A stretch of DNA of 64,000 nucleotides from Aurantibacter crassamenti (GCF_016811105.1 NZ_JAFBGM010000001.1:2360126-2424125), one strand, 5' to 3'. Shown: positions 35,766 to 44,984, counted from the stretch's first letter. The notes: generated by a model from the letters alone, not told the origin. Program-made: numbers and translations.

Positions 35766-37130
35766 TTGCAACAATATTTTAAAGAATTCAAATACAATTT
35801 AAAATTAGCTTATCCTGTAATTTTAGGGTTAATAGGTCACACCTTGGTACAGTTTGCTGATAATGTGATGGTAGGGCAATTAGGCACAGCTGAACTTGCA
35901 GCTGTTTCTCTGGGTAGTAGTTTTGTATTTATAGGAATGTCATTTGGCATTGGTTTTTCAACAGCAATTACGCCATTAGTTGCGGAAGCAGATGGTGCAG
36001 GAAAAAAAGGGGAAGCAAAGAGTGCATTTAAGCATGGCTTAATTTTATGCACATTAATAGGTTTGTCACTTTTTGGAGTGATTATACTTTGTAAGCCAGT
36101 GTTGTATTATATGAATCAACCGCCCGAAGTGGTTGACCTTGCAATGCCGTATCTAGATTTGGTGGCATTATCATTAGTGCCTCTAGTTATTTTTCAGGCT
36201 TTTAAACAGTTTTCAGAAGGTCTTTCTCAAACCAAGTACCCAATGTACGCTGCGGTTATTGCCAATATTTTGAATATAATTCTAAACTACCTATTGATTT
36301 TTGGCACCTTTGGTTTTCCAAAAATGGGTATAATTGGTGCTGCAATTGGTACGTTGGTTTCACGAATTGTAATGATTTTATTCATATGGTTAATGCTTAA
36401 AAATAAAAAGAGATTTCATGACTACGTTACCGGTTTCAATTTTAAGAAGATTGAAAAGAGAGTAATGAAGAAAATTATTAATCTTGGTTTCCCTTCGGCT
36501 TTACAAATGTTTTTTGAGGTTGTTATTTTCACGGCTGCTATATGGTTGAGTGGCGTATTGGGTAAAAATCCTCAAGCGGCCAACCAAATAGCCTTGAATT
36601 TGGCGAGTATGACTTTTATGGTAGGCATGGGTTTAAGTGTTGCGGCAATGATTCGTGTGGGTAATCAAAAGGGTCTTGGTAATTTTAAAGAATTAAGGCG
36701 AATTGCTTTTTCTATATTTTTACTAACATTCATTTTAGAGGTTATTTTTGCTATTTTATTTCTGATTGGTAAAAATTGGTTTCCAACCTTATACTTAGAT
36801 CAGAGTGATTTAGAAAATTTAGCAGATAATACAGAAGTGATTGCTTTAACAGCACAATTACTATTAGTAGCTGCGGTGTTTCAAATTTCAGATGGAATTC
36901 AGGTAGTAGTCTTAGGGGCTTTACGTGGATTACAAGATGTGAAAATTCCAACGTGGATTACCCTTTTTGCCTACTGGGGAATAGGTTTTCCGTTGTGCTA
37001 TTATTTAGGTTTACACACTGAACTTGCAAGTGTTGGAATATGGATAGGACTTTTATCGGGCCTGACAGCATCTGCTATTATGTTGTATATTCGATTCAAT
37101 TATTTGACTAAAAAATTAATTTTAGAATAG
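35766..37130 (+). CDS. MATE family efflux transporter
   Basis: A 454-residue inner membrane antiporter of the MATE/NorM type, with 12 hydrophobic helices in two MatE halves. Recognisable motifs are QFADNVMVGQLGTAELAAVS in helix 1-2, GFSTAITPLVAEADG near 62 and NQIALNLASMTFMVG near 285, the second-half counterpart. It exports drugs or metabolites using Na+ or H+. The start is TTG at 35766: the frame is closed by a TAA at 35727 and holds no ATG before it. It lies 85 bases after mazG. Confidence 0.92.
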   Translation: MQQYFKEFKYNLKLAYPVILGLIGHTLVQFADNVMVGQLGTAELAAVSLGSSFVFIGMSFGIGFSTAITPLVAEADGAGKKGEAKSAFKHGLILCTLIGLSLFGVIILCKPVLYYMNQPPEVVDLAMPYLDLVALSLVPLVIFQAFKQFSEGLSQTKYPMYAAVIANILNIILNYLLIFGTFGFPKMGIIGAAIGTLVSRIVMILFIWLMLKNKKRFHDYVTGFNFKKIEKRVMKKIINLGFPSALQMFFEVVIFTAAIWLSGVLGKNPQAANQIALNLASMTFMVGMGLSVAAMIRVGNQKGLGNFKELRRIAFSIFLLTFILEVIFAILFLIGKNWFPTLYLDQSDLENLADNTEVIALTAQLLLVAAVFQISDGIQVVVLGALRGLQDVKIPTWITLFAYWGIGFPLCYYLGLHTELASVGIWIGLLSGLTASAIMLYIRFNYLTKKLILE

Positions 37131-37183
37131 GTTTCTGAAAACATTTTATGTGGTCATTGGTTATTATTTTTAAAATATTTTAA

Positions 37184-37411
37184 ATGGACTTACCGAAATA
37201 TATATTAGGCGATAACACTGATTTTCCGAACGCAATTTATATTGTACATACAGAGTATCCTCGATTTATAATAAATCTTGAGAATGATGAAGTTGAATGG
37301 TTTGAAGAATTTTCTAAGGAAGATGAGGCTGACTTAAAAGAGGAAATGCAATCGTTAATAGATGGTGCAACCGATTTTTATGATAGGGAAGTTGCACGCT
37401 ATGAAGATTAA
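37184..37411 (+). CDS. Small acidic conserved hypothetical protein, 75 aa
   Basis: A 75-residue cytoplasmic protein that I do not assign to a named family. It begins MDLPKYILGDNTDFPNAIYI and is very acidic (WFEEFSKEDEADLKEEMQ), with an N-terminal strand-turn-strand and a C-terminal helix. It lies between the MATE and PAP2 genes, 8 bases ahead of the latter, so it is probably co-translated with PAP2. Its coding status rests on the good start, the spacing and normal codon use. Confidence 0.75.
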   Translation: MDLPKYILGDNTDFPNAIYIVHTEYPRFIINLENDEVEWFEEFSKEDEADLKEEMQSLIDGATDFYDREVARYED

Positions 37412-37419
37412 ATTGTCAT

Positions 37420-37992
37420 ATGGAATCTATTCTGCAATTAGATAAAGAGTTTTTTCTATTTCTCAATAGCCTTGGAAATACAACTTGGGATGGCTTTTGG
37501 GTTTTTGTTACCCACAAATGGAATTCAATTCCTATTTACTTTTTATTACTGTTTTTTTCTTATCGTCAGTTTGGTATAAAAAATACGATCTATGTTCTAA
37601 TTGCAGTTGCGCTCATGATACTTTGCGTTGATCAGTTGGCTAATTTTTTTAAATACGGATTTCAACGCCTACGCCCATGTTTTGATACAGATGTAAATGT
37701 GTTAATGCGTCAAGTTCAAGATTCATGTGAGCATAGAGGGCTATATGGTTATTATTCAGCTCATGCAGCAAATTCTTATGCTATTGCAATTTTCTTTTCT
37801 TTAATATTGAAAAAGAATCGATTGCCTATGGCAATCTTTATCTTATTATGGGCTTCATTAGTTGCATACAGTAGAATATATATTGGAGTGCATTTTCCAT
37901 TTGATGTAATTACAGGAATGTTTTTCGGTACTTTATTCGGATGGATATTTGCAAAATTGTTACTTTCTGTTCAAGCCAAATTGGCTAGATGA
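37420..37992 (+). CDS. PAP2-family membrane phosphatase
   Basis: A 190-residue integral membrane phosphatase of the phosphatidate/undecaprenyl-pyrophosphate type. The three-part active site is KYGFQRLRPC (first motif), YYSAHAANSYA (second, with S-A-H in place of the usual S-G-H) and SRIYIGVHFPFDV (third, with the nucleophile histidine). About five transmembrane helices are visible. Likely roles are recycling undecaprenyl pyrophosphate for cell-wall glycans or lipid dephosphorylation. It ends 7 bases from the convergent meaB gene. Confidence 0.9.
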   Translation: MESILQLDKEFFLFLNSLGNTTWDGFWVFVTHKWNSIPIYFLLLFFSYRQFGIKNTIYVLIAVALMILCVDQLANFFKYGFQRLRPCFDTDVNVLMRQVQDSCEHRGLYGYYSAHAANSYAIAIFFSLILKKNRLPMAIFILLWASLVAYSRIYIGVHFPFDVITGMFFGTLFGWIFAKLLLSVQAKLAR

Positions 37993-37999
37993 AATTGCT

Positions 38000-39046
38000 T
38001 TAATCTGTATGTTTCTTGGCTAGGTTTAAGAGTTTTTCTGCCGCATTAAAAGGTGAAGTTCTACCCTGTGAAACCTTTTTCAATTGATTCTCTAGTTCAC
38101 TTTGAATAGCTTTATCTTGATAAAAATTTTCAATTAAGCGGTTTTCAATAGTTTGAATTAACCAAAATTTATTTTGCTCATTTCTGTGTTCATCAAAGTA
38201 GCCAGATTCACGATTGTTTTTAATGTAGTTGGTTATCATTGTCCATATTTCTTGAATACCAGAATTCTCTATCGCTGAACAAGCTATTACTTTTGTTACC
38301 CATCCATTTTCTTTAGCAGGGTTTAAGTGTAAGGCTCTAGTGAATTCTTTTACGGCCATATTTGCTGCGGTTATATTATTGCCATCAGCTTTATTTATTA
38401 CTACTGCATCTGCCAATTCAAGAATACCTCTTTTTATACCTTGAAGTTCATCGCCAGCGCCGCTCAATTTTAGCACCAGAAAAAAATCGACCATATTATG
38501 AACAGCAACTTCACTTTGACCCACGCCAACAGTTTCAACTAAAATAATGTCATACCCAGCTGCTTCACAGATTATTATAGCTTCTTTTGTTTTTTGTGCA
38601 ACTCCACCTAAAGATTCGCCAGCAGGCGATGGTCTGATAAAAGCATTTGGGTCTAGTGACAACTGTTGCATTCTTGTTTTATCTCCTAGAATGCTTCCCT
38701 TGTTTTTTGTGCTAGTGGGGTCAACCGCTAGAACGGCAACTTTATTTCCTAAGACCGTAAGGTTTTTTCCTAAGGTCTCAATAAAGGTGCTTTTACCAAC
38801 CCCTGGTACACCAGTAATGCCTACCCTTATTGAAGAAGATTTGATTGTAAGACAGCGTTCAATTAAATCTTGAGCAGCAATTCTATGGTTTTGGTTGTTA
38901 CTTTCTGCTAAAGTAATCGCCCGACCTAGTGCCGTTTTTTCGTTAATTTTAATACCTTCAAAAAGATTTTCTACGGGAATCTTAGCTTTTCGAATAGCTT
39001 TGATTTCCGAAATTCTCAAATCGCTTTTATTGCTGTCAATACTCAA
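38000..39046 (-). CDS. meaB: Methylmalonyl-CoA mutase-associated GTPase MeaB
   Basis: A 348-residue G3E-family GTPase that loads and protects the cobalamin cofactor of methylmalonyl-CoA mutase. The N-terminal region (about 1-60) is the MeaB dimer arm. The G-motifs are GITGVPGVGKSTFIETLG near 78, AVDPTSTKNKGSILGDKTRM near 108, ILVETVGVGQSEV near 162 and VINKADGNN near 215. The mutase genes are not in the window. The start is TTG at 39046: a TAA closes the frame two codons upstream and no ATG occurs in the first 80 codons. It follows DUF2911 by two bases. Confidence 0.93.
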   Translation of the reverse strand: MSIDSNKSDLRISEIKAIRKAKIPVENLFEGIKINEKTALGRAITLAESNNQNHRIAAQDLIERCLTIKSSSIRVGITGVPGVGKSTFIETLGKNLTVLGNKVAVLAVDPTSTKNKGSILGDKTRMQQLSLDPNAFIRPSPAGESLGGVAQKTKEAIIICEAAGYDIILVETVGVGQSEVAVHNMVDFFLVLKLSGAGDELQGIKRGILELADAVVINKADGNNITAANMAVKEFTRALHLNPAKENGWVTKVIACSAIENSGIQEIWTMITNYIKNNRESGYFDEHRNEQNKFWLIQTIENRLIENFYQDKAIQSELENQLKKVSQGRTSPFNAAEKLLNLAKKHTD

Positions 39047-39048
39047 AA

Positions 39049-39606
39049 TTACTTATTGATTGGTACAACTATTTGGGTGTCATCCCACGAAAGTATAAGG
39101 TTTAATTGCTTTGAATTTTCAAAATCAATGGTGAAATTTTCTACAGGTTCAGATAATTTTTTAACTGGAATTTCTACTCGAATAAAATCAGCTGCCTCAT
39201 CACGGGTTGTTTCTTTTCCTCCACTTAAAACGGTTACACCCCAATCAGGAATTTCTTCATTGAACATAACTTTCCATGATTGTTCGCCTGGTATTGTCCA
39301 AAGTGAATAAGTACCCGCATTTAGTTTTTTGTCAATAATTTTAATATCTGTTTTTGTGGTGAAGGTTGTGGGCTCATTAGCACCGGTTCTCCATACAAGG
39401 TCATACGGTACAAGCTCACCAAAAATCACACGCCCTTTTTTTGAAGGACTTGAATATTTAACTTCAAGATCTAATCCGTTTTGTTGAAAACTACTGATTT
39501 TTTCAGGGCTATGTTTTTTCGTTTGTTGTTGCATATATGGCATACCAACAAATAGAACTAATAATATTACTACCACTAAGGCCGCTAACCATTTAAAAAT
39601 TTTCAT
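39049..39606 (-). CDS. DUF2911 domain protein, membrane-anchored or exported
   Basis: A 185-residue protein with an N-terminal hydrophobic segment (about 4-24, LAALVVVILLVLFVGMPYM) acting as a signal or anchor. The mature part is the DUF2911 beta domain with KGRVIFGELVPYDLVWRTGA, KLNAGTYSLWTIPGE and WKVMFNEEIPDWG. No activity is known. In many flavobacteria the domain stands alone and is exported. It is directly upstream of meaB, but any functional tie is speculative. Confidence 0.87.
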   Translation of the reverse strand: MKIFKWLAALVVVILLVLFVGMPYMQQQTKKHSPEKISSFQQNGLDLEVKYSSPSKKGRVIFGELVPYDLVWRTGANEPTTFTTKTDIKIIDKKLNAGTYSLWTIPGEQSWKVMFNEEIPDWGVTVLSGGKETTRDEAADFIRVEIPVKKLSEPVENFTIDFENSKQLNLILSWDDTQIVVPINK

Positions 39607-39759
39607 ATTTCTTTTCTTTAGATTTTCTATAAAATTACTAAACCATTTTCACAACTAGCATTTAATTTTAATTACCCAAGATTTCACATAATTTTAATAC
39701 TGAATTTTCGTAATTTGATCATGTAAGTATTATAATGAGTCAAATAAAATAAAGATTAT

Positions 39760-40185
39760 ATGAAAACTATTTTTAAAACAAAAGCAACAAATAAAGGTGG
39801 AAGATCAGGTCATGTAAAATCTGAAGAAGGGCCAATAGATTTTGGAATTGAAATGCCTGATGCAGATGGTAATGCAGACAATGAAAAAACAAATCCGGAA
39901 CAATTATTTGCTGCAGCATATGCCACCTGTTTTGCAGGAGCCATTGAGGCAATTGCACCAAGTCACGGGGTAAAAGATTTAGGTGATTTTAGTGTAACTG
40001 CTACTATTTCATTCAATAAAGAAGAAGAAGGTTTTTTTCTTGGAGCGGTTTTAGACGCTTACTTGCCAACTGTAGATAAGAAAAAAGGCGAAGATTTAGT
40101 AAATGCTGCACATGAAATTTGCCCATACAGTAAAGCGACTAGAGATAATATTACAGTAAAATTGAATTTGCTACTAGATGAATAG
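39760..40185 (+). CDS. ohr: Organic hydroperoxide resistance protein, Ohr/OsmC family
   Basis: A 141-residue thiol-dependent peroxidase that detoxifies organic peroxides. The two redox cysteines sit in AAYATCFAGAIEAIA near residue 54 and AHEICPYSKATRDN near 124, as in Ohr. The N-terminal GGRSGHVKSEEGPIDF matches the Ohr rather than the OsmC subgroup. Ohr is often regulated by OhrR, but no such gene is present. A strong terminator follows the stop and serves the convergent galM as well. Confidence 0.92.
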   Translation: MKTIFKTKATNKGGRSGHVKSEEGPIDFGIEMPDADGNADNEKTNPEQLFAAAYATCFAGAIEAIAPSHGVKDLGDFSVTATISFNKEEEGFFLGAVLDAYLPTVDKKKGEDLVNAAHEICPYSKATRDNITVKLNLLLDE

Positions 40186-40208
40186 TAATTTTTTAAGATA
40201 ATGAATGA

Positions 40209-40239
40209 AACCCTGTATTTTTTCAAATACGGGGTTTTT
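40209..40239. terminator. Bidirectional Rho-independent terminator
   Basis: AACCCTGTATTT (about 40209-40220) pairs with AAATACGGGGTT (40225-40236), including one U-G pair, with T5 after. The right arm and T-run touch the galM stop at 40238. Confidence 0.85.
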
Positions 40240-41143
40240 ATATTAAATCAAATTTGAATTTACTTTTGTTTGAATAGTTCTCACCAGGCCTAAGAATGCT
40301 ATTTGGAAAATGCTTCTTATTTGGAGCATCCGGAAAATTTTGAGTCTCAAAACATATTCCAGAAAAATGCGAAGGCGTGTACACAACAACACCCGGTTGA
40401 TTTGTAGAAACTTCCATAGAAATTCCCGATTTTTTTGAATATAAATTGGCGACCATTTGGCTATTTAGACCGACCGTAAATGTCGTGTCAAGTTTCTTAT
40501 CAGCAATAGGTTTTACATCCAAAAAATTATAATCAGTGCCCTTTACTGGCAACAATTTTCCGGTAGGTAATAAATTATCTTGCGTTTCTAAATAATCAGG
40601 GCAATTCAATTTTAAATAATGTTGGTCAATGCTTTTAGCGTCATCAAGTTTAAAATAAGAATGATTCGTAAGATTTACTACGGTGGTTCTATCGGTTACA
40701 GCACTATAAGTTATATACAGTGCATTGTTTATCAATTTGTATGTGACAGTGGTTTTTAAATTTCCCGGATAACCTTCTTCTAAATGTTTGCTTAAATAAG
40801 ATAATGTCACTTCAGGCTCATTACCGTAATCAACAGATTCAAATTTCCAATATTTTTTATGAAACCCTTCTTTTCCACCATGCAGATGTACACCATGCTG
40901 AACAAAAAGATCAAATTTTTCACGATCTAGTTCAAAACTAGCATTAGAAATTCTTCCGGCATATCTGCCAATTGAGGCTCCTAAACATGAAGTGTCCTCT
41001 AAATAATTAGCAGCAAAATCATAACCAACAACTGCATTGGTTGATTTTCCAAACTTATCCTTAACCAGCAACTTTTGAATACGAGCGCCATAGTCGAGAA
41101 CGATTAGTGTAATAAAAGGCGTGCTTATTGTAACTTGTTTCAA
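40238..41143 (-). CDS. galM: Aldose 1-epimerase
   Basis: A 301-residue beta-sandwich mutarotase that interconverts alpha and beta anomers of galactose and other hexoses. The sites are DTSCLGASIGRYAGRISNAS near 48, VNLTNHSYFKLD near 148 (acid/base histidine) and SGICFETQNFPDAPNK near 263 (glutamate base). There is no clear signal peptide, so it is cytoplasmic. The start is TTG at 41143: a TAA lies two codons upstream and no ATG precedes the conserved first strand. No galactose operon is adjacent, so it is a stand-alone gene. Confidence 0.92.
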   Translation of the reverse strand: MKQVTISTPFITLIVLDYGARIQKLLVKDKFGKSTNAVVGYDFAANYLEDTSCLGASIGRYAGRISNASFELDREKFDLFVQHGVHLHGGKEGFHKKYWKFESVDYGNEPEVTLSYLSKHLEEGYPGNLKTTVTYKLINNALYITYSAVTDRTTVVNLTNHSYFKLDDAKSIDQHYLKLNCPDYLETQDNLLPTGKLLPVKGTDYNFLDVKPIADKKLDTTFTVGLNSQMVANLYSKKSGISMEVSTNQPGVVVYTPSHFSGICFETQNFPDAPNKKHFPNSILRPGENYSNKSKFKFDLI

Positions 41144-41250
41144 TCTATTTTATTTAAGGCAACATAAAAATAAATGTTTTTTGCAACAACCTGATTTTTT
41201 AATCGTCTTTAAGAAAACAATAACAATAATTAGTACTCGAAACCAACCGA

Positions 41251-41769
41251 ATGTTTCAAATTGATTTGGTAGAAAGGTGTAAAGCCAACGATCGTAAAGC
41301 CCAATTAAAACTATATAAGCAGTATTGTGATGCTATGTTTTATGTTGCTTTAGGTTTATTGAAAAATAATGATGATGCTGAAGATGTTGTTCAAGAGTCT
41401 TTTATAAAAGCCTTTCAAAAAATAGAACAGTATAGTGGTGAGGTTACTTTTGGTGCTTGGCTTAAGAGAATTGTTATTAATAGAAGTCTTGATTTTATTA
41501 AAGCTAAGAAAGAGATTCGTGTTGAAATGGACGAGACACATTTAAAGATTGTAGAAGATGAAGATTGGTCTGTACCTGATGCCGTAACTGTACATGAAGT
41601 GAAGAATAAGATGGATGAGTTGCCAGAAAAATATAAATATGTGGTCAGACTATTTTTGGTTGAAGGATATGACCATTCAGAAATTGCGCAAATATTGAAT
41701 CTTTCTGAGTCGGCCTGTAGAACACGTTTATTACGTGGAAAAGGCTATTTAAGAGCATTATTAAAATAG
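41251..41769 (+). CDS. ECF-type RNA polymerase sigma factor
   Basis: A 172-residue group 4 sigma factor. Region 2 covers about 20-90 (KNNDDAEDVVQESFIKAFQK for core binding and AWLKRIVINRSLDFIKAKK for the -10 strand). Region 4 covers about 115-170 (LPEKYKYVVRLFLVEGYDHS and EIAQILNLSESACRTRLLRG). It is the first gene of a three-gene unit with a membrane protein that is probably its anti-sigma factor. The upstream 107 bases should hold an autoregulated promoter, which I could not identify. Confidence 0.93.
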   Translation: MFQIDLVERCKANDRKAQLKLYKQYCDAMFYVALGLLKNNDDAEDVVQESFIKAFQKIEQYSGEVTFGAWLKRIVINRSLDFIKAKKEIRVEMDETHLKIVEDEDWSVPDAVTVHEVKNKMDELPEKYKYVVRLFLVEGYDHSEIAQILNLSESACRTRLLRGKGYLRALLK

Positions 41770-41776
41770 TTTAAAT

Positions 41777-42355
41777 ATGTCAAAAGATTTAAGAGAGATT
41801 TTTAAGAATGATCATTCAGAAACAACAGATAAAATGCGTTCAGGTCATGAAAAACGTTTTTTAGAGCGCTTAGAGAATGAACTTCCGATAGCTAAAAAAG
41901 CTACTTTTTTACTTTGGAAAGTGGCAGCTTCGATTGTAATACTAGTTGGGACAACTTTTTTCTTTATCAATAAAAATGAAGCAAATTCAGTAGATACTAA
42001 GGTAGTAGAAAAGGGTGATCCAATTAAAAAGGATGGAGTATACTCGTTAGGAGATTTATCACCTGATTTAAAGCAAGTAGAGAATTATTATGTTTCAACT
42101 ATCAATCTTGAAATTTCAAAATTAGAATTAACAGAAGATAATAAAGATTTGATTGATAGTTATTTAAATCAATTAGAGGTGTTAAATGTGGATTATGAAA
42201 AATTAAATATTGAACTGAATGAAATTGGCCCAAATGATCAAACAATAAACGCATTAATTGAAAATTTACAGTTGCGATTACAACTATTAAAAAGATTAAA
42301 AATTAAGTTAAACGAATTAAAATCATCAAAAAATGAACAAGTCAATATTTTATAA
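41777..42355 (+). CDS. Putative membrane anti-sigma factor
   Basis: A 192-residue protein with a cytoplasmic N-terminal part (1-43), one transmembrane helix (about 45-64, LWKVAASIVILVGTTFFF) and a periplasmic region of leucine-rich, heptad-like helices (about 100-190, LNQLEVLNVDYEKLNIELNE), so a coiled coil is likely. There is no zinc-finger (ZAS) motif. Function as an anti-sigma factor is inferred from its place seven bases after the sigma factor and its topology. It overlaps the next gene by 23 bases, implying translational coupling. Confidence 0.75.
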   Translation: MSKDLREIFKNDHSETTDKMRSGHEKRFLERLENELPIAKKATFLLWKVAASIVILVGTTFFFINKNEANSVDTKVVEKGDPIKKDGVYSLGDLSPDLKQVENYYVSTINLEISKLELTEDNKDLIDSYLNQLEVLNVDYEKLNIELNEIGPNDQTINALIENLQLRLQLLKRLKIKLNELKSSKNEQVNIL

Positions 42356-43772
42356 AATCACGACCTTACTCTTATGTTTCATCAGCCTAGGAGTATATGG
42401 TCAAAATCAAAGTAAGACGTATAAAGAGTCTTTTAATGTTAGCAATGATGCGGTAATAGAAATCAATACAAGTCATGCTGATATTGAATTTGAAACTTGG
42501 GGTAAAAATGAAGTTGTTATTGAAGCTACTATCGAATTATCTGAGATTTCAGAAGATGAGGCTGAACGATATTTTGAAAATAATCCCATAATGATTATGG
42601 GTAATAGCCAAAAAATAGAAGTAACCTCTGAAGGTAACATGGCATTTAATTCTAATTTATTTTCAAATCTCAATTTTCATTTTGAAATGCCAGAAATGCC
42701 TGAAGTATCAGAAATAATTGAGCTGATTGAGTTTGAAGAAATGCCACCATTACCAAATGCTAATTTTCATAAGTTTGATCATGAAGCTTATAAAAAGGAT
42801 GGTGAAGTATACATGAAAAAATGGCAAAAAGAATTTTCCAAAGGCTTTGATAAGGATTATGAAAAGAAGATTGAAGAGTGGGGGAAACGAATGGAAGAAC
42901 GTGCAGAAAGATTGCAGCAACGCCGTATTGAACATGCAGAAAGAATAGAGGCAAGAGCAGAGAGGTTGGAGGAACGAGCTGAGCAACGACAGGAGTTGCA
43001 AGAACAACGACAAGAATTACATGTTCAAAGAAATGAAAGAGCAAAACAAAGAGCAGAAATAAGCAGACAAAGGGGTTCAACTCAAAATATGTTTATTCAC
43101 AATGACAGTATGAGTACTGGAAGTTCAAACATTTTTAACTTTAGAAAAAATAGAGGAGAAGGTAATTTTAAAATCAAAAAAACGATTAAAATTAAGATGC
43201 CTAAATCAGTTAAGTTGAAAATGAACATAAAGCATGGAGAAGTTAAGCTAGCTGAGAATACTAAGAACTTAAATGCCACCCTATCCCATGCAAGATTGCA
43301 AGCAAAAACTATAGATGGTGAGGATACTACGATTATTGCGTCTTACTCCCCAATAAGCGTTCAATACTGGAATGTGGGTGAATTAGAGTCCAATTATTCT
43401 GAGCAGGTTTTATTGAATGAAGTCGGAAACTTAAATTTAAATTCAACATCCTCAGAGATCACAATTAACCATTTGTTACAGTCGCTAAAAGCAACTAATA
43501 ATTTCGGACCGATACACATCGAATCAATCTCTAATAATTTTAAAAATATAGATGTAGCACTTCAAAATGCTGAATTAATTTTGCAATTGCCGAATACTTC
43601 ATTTAGTATAAATGTTAAAAGTGAAAATTCGAAATTAACTAAACCCAGCAGTTTGAGTTTAAGTAAAACTGAAAATAATGGAGTAGTTCAAAATAAAGGC
43701 CATCATTTAAATATGAATGATGACAAAAAAATTCAAATTACTTCAAAATACAGTGAAGTAATTTTACAATAA
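42333..43772 (+). CDS. Exported protein with charged helical insert and DUF4097-like beta repeats
   Basis: A 479-residue protein with a signal peptide (1-23, ending GVYGQ). The first part (about 27-90) and last part (about 280-479) read like the beta-solenoid/DUF4097 adhesin type, with short strands such as IEINTSHADIEFETWGK and a repeating polar pattern. In between (about 145-255) lies a helix of Glu, Arg, Gln and Lys with heptad spacing, for example RMEERAERLQQRRIEHAER and EARAERLEERAEQRQELQEQ. This is a charged single helix or coiled coil. It closes the sigma/anti-sigma operon, so it may be a target or sensor of the envelope response. Confidence 0.8.
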   Translation: MNKSIFYKITTLLLCFISLGVYGQNQSKTYKESFNVSNDAVIEINTSHADIEFETWGKNEVVIEATIELSEISEDEAERYFENNPIMIMGNSQKIEVTSEGNMAFNSNLFSNLNFHFEMPEMPEVSEIIELIEFEEMPPLPNANFHKFDHEAYKKDGEVYMKKWQKEFSKGFDKDYEKKIEEWGKRMEERAERLQQRRIEHAERIEARAERLEERAEQRQELQEQRQELHVQRNERAKQRAEISRQRGSTQNMFIHNDSMSTGSSNIFNFRKNRGEGNFKIKKTIKIKMPKSVKLKMNIKHGEVKLAENTKNLNATLSHARLQAKTIDGEDTTIIASYSPISVQYWNVGELESNYSEQVLLNEVGNLNLNSTSSEITINHLLQSLKATNNFGPIHIESISNNFKNIDVALQNAELILQLPNTSFSINVKSENSKLTKPSSLSLSKTENNGVVQNKGHHLNMNDDKKIQITSKYSEVILQ

Positions 43773-43793
43773 TTAGCTGTTGAATATCCACAT

Positions 43794-44981
43794 TCAAACA
43801 CCAAGTGTAGTATTCCAATTTATTATTTCTTCTTTCTGCATAGCATCTAAAGCCATTTGAACTGCAATTGCAGTTTTAGCACCAGTATTTACATTTGAAG
43901 TAGGCATCTTGTTTTCTACTACATTATTTCGAAAATCAATTAAAGCTTGTTTACTAGGGTCTTCCTGGGTGACTTCAATTCGAGTGTCTTTTTCTTCATC
44001 CCAATTAACAGTTTCGTTAGAATCACCATCTACATTGACAAGTTCTTTATTATATTTTCCTTCGGGATAAAACCACGCTTTTTCATAGTCAAGAATAATA
44101 GTGCCTTTGTCTCCTATTACCTTTATTTTATAATCATCTTTTGCATTACAGTTGAGACATTTAAATTTAGCCTTAACTCCGTTAGGGTAGCTATATGTTA
44201 AATGGATGTTATCAAATATTTCTCTACCATCTTTCCAATAATCGTTACCACCAACTCCTATAACATTTTGTGGTACCGCATCTAACACCCAATTCACAAA
44301 GTCGATTTGATGCGAACACGGTCCGGCTGTAAGGCCCCCAGAAAATTCACGATACATCCTCCAATTAATTAAACGCTCTAAGCCAGGTTCTGAAACCGGT
44401 TTACGCCAATCACCATTTATGTTATATTGGCATTCAAAGGCTTTAATCTTGCCAATTTTACCGCTTTTAATTAATTCAACTACTTGCACATATAATTGGG
44501 AACTATGATATTGATGGCCCGTTTGAAAAATTCTATCTGAATCATTGACTTTTCCAATTAAATTAGAAATGCCTTCATAGCCTTTGGCCATAGTTTTTTC
44601 ACAATAGACATGTTTAGCTGCTGCTAATGCATCTATTGCTATCTTTGAATGTGAGTTTAAGGGTGTTGCCACTAGTATGGCGTCAACATCAGCATAATCA
44701 AAAAGTTTACGATAATCCTTATATGCTTCTGGTGAACCATCAACATTTTGAATGGCTTTTTCTAATCTTGTTGGGATAATATCACAACAGGCTGTTACAT
44801 TAAAATTTGGTATTTGATTGATAAATTGAATCAAACCAGTACCACGATTACCTATGCCGATAATACCAATATTCAGCGTATCGTTTGGACTTTCTTTAAA
44901 AACTTGTCCTAAAGCTAAATTAGAAGTGGTTAAAGCTACAGTGGCTAAACCACTTCTAATCATAAATTGCCTTCTTTTCAT
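43794..44981 (-). CDS. Gfo/Idh/MocA family oxidoreductase, exported (copy 1 of pair)
   Basis: A 395-residue NAD(P)-dependent sugar oxidoreductase. An N-terminal signal with an arginine pair (MKRRQFMIRSGLATVALTTS) points to Tat export. The Rossmann fold has NIGIIGIGNRGTGLI near 37, ILVATPLNSHSKIA near 107, and HVYCEKTMAKG near 128, where the usual EKP becomes EKT. The histidine and metal residues lie in TAGPCSHQIDFVNW near 222. It starts three bases after the next gene's stop and is probably co-translated with it. The substrate is unknown. It likely acts on a glycan-derived sugar. Confidence 0.88.
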   Translation of the reverse strand: MKRRQFMIRSGLATVALTTSNLALGQVFKESPNDTLNIGIIGIGNRGTGLIQFINQIPNFNVTACCDIIPTRLEKAIQNVDGSPEAYKDYRKLFDYADVDAILVATPLNSHSKIAIDALAAAKHVYCEKTMAKGYEGISNLIGKVNDSDRIFQTGHQYHSSQLYVQVVELIKSGKIGKIKAFECQYNINGDWRKPVSEPGLERLINWRMYREFSGGLTAGPCSHQIDFVNWVLDAVPQNVIGVGGNDYWKDGREIFDNIHLTYSYPNGVKAKFKCLNCNAKDDYKIKVIGDKGTIILDYEKAWFYPEGKYNKELVNVDGDSNETVNWDEEKDTRIEVTQEDPSKQALIDFRNNVVENKMPTSNVNTGAKTAIAVQMALDAMQKEEIINWNTTLGV

Positions 44982-44984
44982 TAA

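Noticed and set aside
42750-43080. Minus-strand frames opposite the charged helix
   Set aside because: They reflect the Glu/Arg/Gln codon bias of the plus-strand gene, giving Leu/Phe/Ser-rich shadows without start context.
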